Source of the DNA: an uncultured Pseudomonadota bacterium
GTDB taxonomy: Bacteria > Myxococcota_A > UBA796 > JAFGLY01
Assembly (NCBI GenBank): GCA_937912125.1
Contig: CALDOK010000329.1
Span: 1 to 37,708, forward strand
Length of the DNA: 37,708 nt
Direction of reading: 5' to 3'
The position numbers were made by a program, and so were the translations under genes. The notes under the pieces were generated by a model. The model was not told where the DNA came from and made no database searches. It saw nothing but the letters and a program-made list of their open reading frames with translations. This document shows, in pieces, positions 8,730-15,569 of the stretch (positions are counted from its first letter, which is position 1; each line of letters starts with the position of its first letter).

Positions 8730-10625
8730 TCAGAAGCGGGATCTGCGATCGCGCCGTGTGAAGAGCCCAACCCCCACCATGGCCAGCAACCACCACACGG
8801 CGCGCCCGCCGGGAGCGCTCGGCGCCTGGCTGCAGCCGCTGGGCCCTGGCCCCGTGGTCTCTGTGCAGCGCAGGCTCCAGCCAGGGGCTCCTGGCCAGGC
8901 GGTGACGTCGCCGTCGTCGCAGTCCCGGCCCAGCTCCCAGCCGTCGCCGTCCTGATCGAAGTCCGACCCGCCGCTGCAGTCCTGATCGATGCCGTCGTAC
9001 CAGATCTCGGCGGCGTCGGGGTTGACGCTGGGCTGGTCGTCGTCGCAGTCTCCGCCGCCGGCGTCGTATCCATCCAGGTCCCGGTCGAAGTCGGACCGAC
9101 CGTCGCAGTCCTGATCCACGCCGTCGTACCACCGGTCGATGGCGCCGGGATGGACCGCTGCCCGGGTGTCGTCGCAGTCGAGGCCCCCAGCCGTGTCGGC
9201 CGGGTAGCCATCGCCGTCCTGGTCGAAGTCGTCCCCCCCGTCGCAGCCCTGATCCACGCCGTCGTACCAGATCTCCGGGGCGCCGGGGTGGCGTGTGGGG
9301 TCGCTGTCGTCGCAGTCGCCCTTGCCCCAGCTGACGCCGTCCTGGTCCCAGTCGTGGTCTTGGACATCGATCCAGGTGGGGGAGACCCAGATCCACTCGA
9401 GATCGTCATCCCCGCCATCGTCGCAGGCGTCCTCGCCGTACCAGGCCAGGCCGTCGATCTGGACGGCGACATAGAACCAGGGTGGGATCTCGTCGCTGGT
9501 CAGGGTCAGGGACCAGGTGCCGGCGGTGTCGTGCGAGAAGTTGTAGATGTCGGTGGGCGTGGACAGCAGCACGGTGGCGACGGCCCACTCGTAGTCGGCG
9601 GGCATCCTCAGCTCGATCTGCAGGTCCTCGCCTGCGGCCGGTTGGATCTCGTCGCCCAGCGTCCCGATGAGGGCTCCCTGAGAGTACAGCTCCAGGACCA
9701 GGGGCAGCAGAGGGCCAGAGGTGGCGTAGGTGCGGCGCTCGATGATGGCGTCGTGGAGGGTGGCGCGCGACCACTCTTCGGAGGAATCCAGCATGGCGAC
9801 CGTCAGCCCGCCGGTGTTCACCCGGCTCTCCTCGATCCCGATGCAGAGGTCTCCTGGCAGGGTGGTGTGGGCGTCGGTGCCACCCCAGAAGCCGAAGCGA
9901 AGGCCGAAGCGGTCCTCGTCCATGGCTCGGGTGACGCTGGTGCTGGGGCTGATCCCGTAGATGGGGGGCTCCCAGGTGCCCAGGAAGCCGCCCAGGGCGT
10001 TGCCCCAGCCCGAGTAGATCTCGACGGCGGGGGTGTAGGTCTCGTCGAAGCACGACCAGTTGGTGGGCGCCAGGTTCGACGGGTGATGGGGGATGAGCAT
10101 CAGGTCGCCGTAGGAGGCGCTCATGGCGTCCAGCCAGACGCCCAGGTCCTCGCAGGTGATGCTCCCGTCGAAGCCGGTGACCAGCTCCTCCCACTCCAGG
10201 GCTTCGAGCTCGCTGTTGTCGGCGAAGAAGTAGAGGTTGCGGTGCTCGGTGCCCCAGTTGGGGGCGGTGTCCCTGAGGAAGTACTCGACCGCGGGGACGA
10301 GCAGCAGCCCCGTGGCTTCGGCGTCGTGGGCGAGCACGAGGGCCTGCCCCAGCTCCCAGTCCTCTTGGGCCGCCCCGTGGACACCGTTGATGTGGTCGGA
10401 GATGGCCAGCCAGTCCAGGCCGTTGTCGACGGCCAGATCGAAGGCTCCGGCCAGGCTCCCGACCCGCTCGAGGGCGCCCCCCGGACGCCCCACATCGGTG
10501 CTGAAGCCGTCCGCCGAGATCCCGGTGTGAAGGTGAGGATCGCCCAGGTAGTAGGCGTTGCCCTCGAAGGTCTCGGCTCCCTGGGCGATCGTCGCCACTA
10601 CAAGCAATGAGCTGACTGTGTGCAT
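8730..10625 (-). CDS. PHP/DUF3604-type surface protein with MopE-like repeats and MYXO-CTERM-like tail
   Basis: A 631-residue exported protein. After a short signal peptide (cleavage near Ala17) comes a PHP-superfamily metal phosphoesterase-like domain: HxH at H31/H33, ISDH at 75-78, VEY at 113-115, PHH at 179-181 and D251-x-H253. It most resembles DUF3604 proteins. A beta-rich stretch of about 120 residues follows. Residues about 420-590 hold four repeats of the type WYDGVDQDCDG...DFDQDGDGY...DCDD, the MopE/TSP3-like Asp-rich metal-binding motif. The C-terminus is Gly-Cys-Ser, an 18-residue hydrophobic helix and RRDRR, i.e. a MYXO-CTERM-like sorting signal, so the protein is probably processed and anchored at the cell surface. 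Substrate unknown. It lies downstream of the 10675 membrane-protein gene by 49 bases. Confidence 0.85.
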   Translation of the reverse strand: MHTVSSLLVVATIAQGAETFEGNAYYLGDPHLHTGISADGFSTDVGRPGGALERVGSLAGAFDLAVDNGLDWLAISDHINGVHGAAQEDWELGQALVLAHDAEATGLLLVPAVEYFLRDTAPNWGTEHRNLYFFADNSELEALEWEELVTGFDGSITCEDLGVWLDAMSASYGDLMLIPHHPSNLAPTNWSCFDETYTPAVEIYSGWGNALGGFLGTWEPPIYGISPSTSVTRAMDEDRFGLRFGFWGGTDAHTTLPGDLCIGIEESRVNTGGLTVAMLDSSEEWSRATLHDAIIERRTYATSGPLLPLVLELYSQGALIGTLGDEIQPAAGEDLQIELRMPADYEWAVATVLLSTPTDIYNFSHDTAGTWSLTLTSDEIPPWFYVAVQIDGLAWYGEDACDDGGDDDLEWIWVSPTWIDVQDHDWDQDGVSWGKGDCDDSDPTRHPGAPEIWYDGVDQGCDGGDDFDQDGDGYPADTAGGLDCDDTRAAVHPGAIDRWYDGVDQDCDGRSDFDRDLDGYDAGGGDCDDDQPSVNPDAAEIWYDGIDQDCSGGSDFDQDGDGWELGRDCDDGDVTAWPGAPGWSLRCTETTGPGPSGCSQAPSAPGGRAVWWLLAMVGVGLFTRRDRRSRF

Positions 10626-10674
10626 GCCTCACCGGGATTTGACGCTTCGGCGACGATACCACAGCTCCTGGTCG

Positions 10675-12381
10675 TCACCGCAGGGGGTCGCCCAGGGAGC
10701 GCCTTCGCCGCTCGTGCTCGGGGGCCGGGCACTCCCCGCTGTCCTCGAGGGGTAGTCGCCAGTAGCCGGGGATGGACTGGGTAGGTGGACAGGCGAGGAC
10801 GTTCAGCAAGGCCTCGGCGCGCTCTACAGCGCCCGGCACCAGGCTGTGGTCGCGCAGCAGCACGCCGTGCAGCCCCAGCTTGCGCAGCTTGGTGGTGCGC
10901 CGGCGTAGATCGCCCAGCTCGCCGTCATAGACCGGTTCGTCCGGTTCCTGGTCGAACTGCTGGGGCAGGTTGCTCACGCTGGCGTCCAGCAGCACCATCA
11001 GCGCCTGGTCCAGGCGCGGATCCCACGGGTCCGGGTCCCCTGGTCCCAGCAGCGCGCGCCGGGCCAACGCCAGGCGATCCCGGGGGAGCTCCAGGGCGGC
11101 CTCGCCGCGGGCTCGGATCTGCTCGGCAACCCGGGGAGGGTCCAGGCTCATGGTGGAGCGCGCCCTGGGCGCCCGCAGGGTGGCTTCGCCCAGCCCCAGC
11201 AGCACCAGGCCGATGGCCAACCACGGCCGCCTGGCAGCGGCGGCGGCGGCCAGGACGGCCACGAAGGGAACCAGCATCCCCATCATCCGCACCCAGCCGC
11301 GCACAAGGCCCAGGGGGGCGGGTAGAGCCTCGAACAGCGCGGCCGGCCCCACCAGCCCGGTGTGCCCCAGGGTGGGGTGGGGACCGGCACAGACGGTCAG
11401 CAGCGCGACGGCGAGCAGGGCGGGGAGCTGCGCCCGACGCCAGCGCAGGGCGGCGAGGACCGCCCCGATCACCAGGGCCCAGCCCAGCCAGGGCATGACC
11501 TCGTAGCCTGGCAGGCCCTGCAGCAGATCGGCCTGCCCGAAGACCAGGGCCTCGAGGCTTCCAGCGGGGCCTGGCACGCGGGCGTCGATGCTGGCCATGC
11601 TGGGAGGGGGGTAGGCCTGCAGCGCCAGCAGCATGGGCAAGCAGGCGGCGGCTCCCACGACCGCCACGGCAGCCAGCCCGGCAGCGGCGCGGCGCCGTGA
11701 AGGTGCCGCACGCAGGGCCCAGGCGACCACGGCGGCCTCCAGCAGCAGCAGCAGGGGCACGGTGGAGAGGCCGCACCAGGCCATGAGCGGGAGGCTGGCG
11801 GCGGCGCCCGCCCAGCGCCAGCGCCCACCACGGCGCAGCGCTGCGAAGAGCAGGCCTCCGTGCAGGGCATAGGCTGGGTACAGGAAGCACTCGGAGCGCC
11901 CGACCTCGAGCTGGTGCAGGGCCCACAGGGAGCTGGCGGCCAGGGCGGCGGCCGCGCCTGCGCCCCAGGCCCCTGGATCGTCGTCACCCAGCCAGGCCCG
12001 CGCCCAGATCCAGGCCCCCACCGCCGAGAACACCAGGCCCAGGGTCGGCAGGGCGTTCCAGGCCAGGCCGAAGCCTTCGACGCCGCCACCTGCCAGGAAC
12101 CACACCGGCGCCATCAACAGCAGCGAGCCCGGGTCCATCAGCGCGTCGGTGGCCTCCAGGCCCGACGGGCTGGTGGAGATGACGAAGGGGCCGTGGCGCA
12201 GCAGCCCCGCCATGCCCGCGGCCAGCCAGTGCGCGTGGGCTGGCGCCTCGCTGTCCGCGCCGCCCAGCAGGTGGGAGGGGTGGGACAGCACCGGCCGGAG
12301 CAACAGCCACAGGCTCAGCACCGTGCCGACACAGGCCAGGGCCGCACCTGGGACGGGGTGGCGTTCAGCGCCCGAGGGCAT
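10675..12381 (-). CDS. Polytopic membrane protein, possibly GT-C-like
   Basis: A 568-residue integral membrane protein with about ten hydrophobic helices over residues 10-420 and a soluble C-terminal region of about 150 residues. The start is placed at ATG 12381 (MPSGAERHPVPG), which overlaps the 3' end of the kinase gene by 17 bases; the longer open frame upstream is a Pro/Ser/Arg-rich shadow of the kinase. The first periplasmic loop has an acidic pair in GGADSEAPAHAHW, as in GT-C glycosyltransferases, and the general layout resembles the membrane protein at 4020-5888, though I see no direct sequence identity between them. Function unknown; the overlap suggests it is translated with the kinase and pilus ATPases. 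Confidence 0.75.
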   Translation of the reverse strand: MPSGAERHPVPGAALACVGTVLSLWLLLRPVLSHPSHLLGGADSEAPAHAHWLAAGMAGLLRHGPFVISTSPSGLEATDALMDPGSLLLMAPVWFLAGGGVEGFGLAWNALPTLGLVFSAVGAWIWARAWLGDDDPGAWGAGAAAALAASSLWALHQLEVGRSECFLYPAYALHGGLLFAALRRGGRWRWAGAAASLPLMAWCGLSTVPLLLLLEAAVVAWALRAAPSRRRAAAGLAAVAVVGAAACLPMLLALQAYPPPSMASIDARVPGPAGSLEALVFGQADLLQGLPGYEVMPWLGWALVIGAVLAALRWRRAQLPALLAVALLTVCAGPHPTLGHTGLVGPAALFEALPAPLGLVRGWVRMMGMLVPFVAVLAAAAAARRPWLAIGLVLLGLGEATLRAPRARSTMSLDPPRVAEQIRARGEAALELPRDRLALARRALLGPGDPDPWDPRLDQALMVLLDASVSNLPQQFDQEPDEPVYDGELGDLRRRTTKLRKLGLHGVLLRDHSLVPGAVERAEALLNVLACPPTQSIPGYWRLPLEDSGECPAPEHERRRRSLGDPLR

Positions 12382-14479
12382 GGTACGGCGTCTCCCATGC
12401 CTCGAGCAGGGCGCTGCCGAAGTCGATGCAGTCCGGGAAGCGGTCGCCGGGGTCCTTGGCCAGGGCGCGCAGGATGGCGTCCTCGACGGGCTCTGGGATG
12501 GAGGGGTCCAAGGCGCGCAGGGAGGGGGGCGGCTCGGTGGCATGGAGGTGCAGCAGGGGCATCAGGGCTTCGTGCTCGAAGGGCGGGCGGCCCACCAGCA
12601 GCTCGTAGGCCACCACGCCCAGGCCGTACTGATCGGCGCGGGCGTCGACGGTGGAGAAGCCGGTGGCTTGCTCGGGCGCCATGTAGGTGGCGGTGCCGCC
12701 CATGGCCCCGTCCATGGTCATGCCCGGAGCCATGACGGTGCGGGCGATGCCGAAGTCCATCACCTTGACCACGCTGTCGAGGGTGACGAAGAGGTTCTCG
12801 GGCTTGACGTCCCGGTGGACCACGCCCATGTCGTGGGCGGCCTGCAGACCGACGGCGGCCTGGTGGAGCAGCTCGATGGCCACGCCCCGGGGCAGGGCGC
12901 CGGCGTCCATGTAGCTGCGGAGGTCGGCGCCCTGGAGCAGCTCCATGGTGATGAAGCGTCGGCCGGCGTGGACCCCCAGATCGTGGACGCGCACGATGTT
13001 GCGGTGGGTGAGCTTGCGGGCCAGGCGCAGCTCCTGGCGGAAGCGCTCGAGGGCGGCCCCGCGGTCGGGGGTGCCGGTGAGGATCTTGAGGGCCACCTGC
13101 TCGGAGATCTCGCGGTCGTAGGCGCGGTAGACGGCGCCCATCCCCCCCTGTCCCAGCAGGTCCTCGATCATGTAGCGTCCGGCCACCAGGGCTCCGGGCC
13201 CCATGGGCCGGTCCTCGTCGTCGCGGTCCACGGTGGCCTCGCCCAGCTCACCGAAGTCCATGGTGGGGTTGCTCTGGGCGACCGGGGCCAGCGGCGCTGG
13301 GGGGGGGATGCTCAGGGGGGCCAGGGTGGCGCCCTCGGGGGAGAGCCCGCGGGGCTGCGGGTCGGCCAGGACCGGAGGCTGCGGCATGCCCAGCGGGGGG
13401 AGGCTGGGCAGCTCGGGCAGCTCGGGCAAGGACGGCAGCTCGAGATCGGGGGGCAGGCTGTCGGAGAGCGCCCGGAGCCTTGGGTGCGGGCCGGCGGCCT
13501 CCTGGGGCTTGGCGGCCCCGCCCATGCCCATGGCCTGGGTGAGGGTGGCCAGCTCGTCGCGGAGCTCGTGGATCTGCGGCTCGGAGGCGTACAGGGGCTC
13601 GAGGATCTCCTTGGCGGAGTGCAGGCGGCCGTGGCGACGGTACAAGCCCGCCAGGGTGCGCAGGGCCTGGACCTCCTTGCTGCTCTGGGGGCGGGTGGCG
13701 CAGAAGGGGCCCACCAGGTGATCGAGCTCGAAGCGCAGCTGGTCGAGCCCTGCGGCCAGCTCCGCCGCCAGGACGCAGGCGGCGCGGTAGGATGGGCTGT
13801 CGTGGGGGAGCTGGAAGAGGGCCTCGAGGGCTCGATCGTTCTGGCCTTCGCGGGCGTAGCAGCGGGCGGCCTCGTAGGGTCGCCCAGAGCTGAGCAGGCG
13901 CGGGGCTGCGGCGGCGCCCAGCCCCAGGGCCAGCGCGCGCTCGGCGGCTTCGCGGGGCATGCCCAGGCCGTCGTACAGGGGCAGCACGTCCTGGGGGTCG
14001 GCCAGCTGCTCGAGCTGCAGCAGGGCTTGGGAGACCGCGTCCTGGAGGCTGGGCTGGTGGGCGGCGCTGGGGGTCCGCCCCAGCAGGGAGAGGCCGGGGA
14101 TGGGTTCGCCCAGGGGCGTGCGACCGTGCTGGCCGGAGATGCGGTGGGCGAGGTTGTCCTGGCCGACCTTCCACAGGGCGTCGGCGGCGTGGTGTTGCTC
14201 GCCGGCGGCCAGGTAGAGCTCGGTGGCCGCCCGGAGCATGCCCGCCCGGGCGAAGAGCTTGGCCGCGGCGCGGGCCTGGGCTCCGGCTTCGGGGTGCAGC
14301 GCGCCCGCCCGGCGCAGCTCCGGCTCGATGAGGGCCAGCAACAGCCATGCGGCGAGAGCCGGCTGGCCGGCGTCGTCCAGCATCACCACGGCCTGCTGCA
14401 CCTGCTGGACCACGCGGCGCCCCCGCTGCCGCGGGCTCCTGCTGGAGATCCTGGGCTCGTCGGGCGGGTGGGTGGGCAT
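12365..14479 (-). CDS. Ser/Thr protein kinase with N-terminal TPR-like region
   Basis: A 704-residue Hanks-type kinase with its catalytic domain at the C-terminus. Residues about 20-315 are Ala/Leu-rich helical pairs resembling TPR repeats (for example AAKLFARAGMLRAATELYLAAG). Residues 340-400 are a Pro/Leu linker. The kinase domain, 435-695, is complete: Gly loop GQGGMG at 443-448, Lys465, HRDVKPEN at 555-562, DFG at 575-577 and APE at 601-603, so it should be active. There is no transmembrane segment, unlike many bacterial relatives that place a helix after the kinase domain. Its ATG shares one base with the PilT stop (TGATG), and AGGA lies six bases upstream inside pilT. It probably phosphorylates pilus-motor or membrane partners encoded beside it (inference). 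Confidence 0.93.
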   Translation of the reverse strand: MPTHPPDEPRISSRSPRQRGRRVVQQVQQAVVMLDDAGQPALAAWLLLALIEPELRRAGALHPEAGAQARAAAKLFARAGMLRAATELYLAAGEQHHAADALWKVGQDNLAHRISGQHGRTPLGEPIPGLSLLGRTPSAAHQPSLQDAVSQALLQLEQLADPQDVLPLYDGLGMPREAAERALALGLGAAAAPRLLSSGRPYEAARCYAREGQNDRALEALFQLPHDSPSYRAACVLAAELAAGLDQLRFELDHLVGPFCATRPQSSKEVQALRTLAGLYRRHGRLHSAKEILEPLYASEPQIHELRDELATLTQAMGMGGAAKPQEAAGPHPRLRALSDSLPPDLELPSLPELPELPSLPPLGMPQPPVLADPQPRGLSPEGATLAPLSIPPPAPLAPVAQSNPTMDFGELGEATVDRDDEDRPMGPGALVAGRYMIEDLLGQGGMGAVYRAYDREISEQVALKILTGTPDRGAALERFRQELRLARKLTHRNIVRVHDLGVHAGRRFITMELLQGADLRSYMDAGALPRGVAIELLHQAAVGLQAAHDMGVVHRDVKPENLFVTLDSVVKVMDFGIARTVMAPGMTMDGAMGGTATYMAPEQATGFSTVDARADQYGLGVVAYELLVGRPPFEHEALMPLLHLHATEPPPSLRALDPSIPEPVEDAILRALAKDPGDRFPDCIDFGSALLEAWETPYHALGR

Positions 14480-15567
14480 CAGGTTTCCTGGTCCAGCTGG
14501 TCCAGCTGGTCCATGCGCAGGCGGAGCTGTTCGGGGTTGTTGGCAGCCCGCAAGGCCTCGTCAGGGTCGATCAGGCCATCGCGCACGTAGCGCCACAGGC
14601 ACTGATCCATGCTCTGCATGCCGGTGACCTCGTTGGAGCCGCTCTGCAGGTAGCCCTCGATCTGGTGGGTCTTGCCTTCGCGGATCATGTTGGCCACTGC
14701 GAAGCTGTTGAGCAGCACCTCGAGGGCGGCCAGCCGGCCTTCGCCGCTGGAGCGCTTGCACAGGTACTGGGCCACCACGCCCCGCAGCAGCACGGACAGC
14801 ACCGAGCGGGCCTGCTCGCGGTTGGCGGGGGGCACCGCGTCGATGACCCGGTCGATGGCCTTGGAGGCCGAGTTGGTGTGCAGGGTGCCCAGCACCAGCA
14901 CCCCGGTCTCGGCGGCCTGCAGGGCCAGGCTGACGGTCTCTTCGTCGCGCAGCTCACCCACCATGAGCACGTCCGGCGACTCGCGCAGGGCCGAGCGCAG
15001 GCCCTCGGAGAAGGTGGCCACGTCCCGGCCGACCTCGCGCTGGGTGACCACGCTCTGCAGGGGTCGGTGCACGAACTCCACCGGGTCCTCGAGGGTGATC
15101 ACGTGGCGCTGGGAGCTGGCGTTGATCTGGTGGAGCATGGCCGCCAGGGTGGTGGTCTTGCCCGAACCCGTGGGCCCGGTGATGAGCACCAGGCCGTTCT
15201 GCATCTCGGTGAGCCGCCGGATGGAGCGGGGGAGCATCAGCTCCTCGAGGGTGGGCAGCCGGTTGGGGATGACCCGGAACACCGCGCTCATGCCCTCTTG
15301 CTGGACGAAGGCGTTGGCCCTGAAGCGAGCCAGCCCTGGGATGATGTGGATGAAGTCCAGTTGCTGATCCCGGGCCAGCTGGTCCCGCTGATCCGGGGTG
15401 ATCACCTGGTACAGGAAGCGCCGGGCTTCGGCGTCGGTGAGCTGGCGGTAGGGCAGGGGCACCAGCTCGCCGTCCAGGCGCACGATGGGGGGCTTGCCCG
15501 CGTGCAGGTGCAGATCGCTGCCCCGCTGATCGATGACCACCTGCAGGAAGCTGTCGAGCCAGGCCAT
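14479..15567 (-). CDS. pilT: PilT-like twitching motility ATPase
   Basis: A 362-residue secretion ATPase of the PilT/PilU family, which powers retraction of type IV pili from the cytoplasmic side. Start ATG 15567 follows the upstream stop by two bases and has AAGGA seven bases before it. The N-terminal PAS-like domain begins with the family signature GSDLHLHAGKPP (16-27). The Walker A is GPTGSGKT (131-138), the Asp box TLEDPVEFVH (158-167), the Walker B Glu is Glu205 in LMVGELRDEE, and the His box is GTLHTNSA (227-234). Length is normal for PilT (about 345-370). The C-terminus ends in a DQLDQLDQ repeat. It forms a tight operon with a HEAT-PilT fusion upstream and a kinase downstream. PilU is the alternative name, since I did not see a decisive PilT/PilU marker. 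Confidence 0.92.
   Translation of the reverse strand: MAWLDSFLQVVIDQRGSDLHLHAGKPPIVRLDGELVPLPYRQLTDAEARRFLYQVITPDQRDQLARDQQLDFIHIIPGLARFRANAFVQQEGMSAVFRVIPNRLPTLEELMLPRSIRRLTEMQNGLVLITGPTGSGKTTTLAAMLHQINASSQRHVITLEDPVEFVHRPLQSVVTQREVGRDVATFSEGLRSALRESPDVLMVGELRDEETVSLALQAAETGVLVLGTLHTNSASKAIDRVIDAVPPANREQARSVLSVLLRGVVAQYLCKRSSGEGRLAALEVLLNSFAVANMIREGKTHQIEGYLQSGSNEVTGMQSMDQCLWRYVRDGLIDPDEALRAANNPEQLRLRMDQLDQLDQET
14488..14514. repeat. Nine-base tandem repeat, three copies, at the 3' end of pilT
   Basis: CTGGTCCAG occurs three times in a row (last copy ends in T), encoding the Asp-Gln-Leu repeat at the PilT C-terminus. The unit is in frame, so slippage would change only the number of DQL units. 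Confidence 0.85.
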
Positions 15568-15569
15568 GG

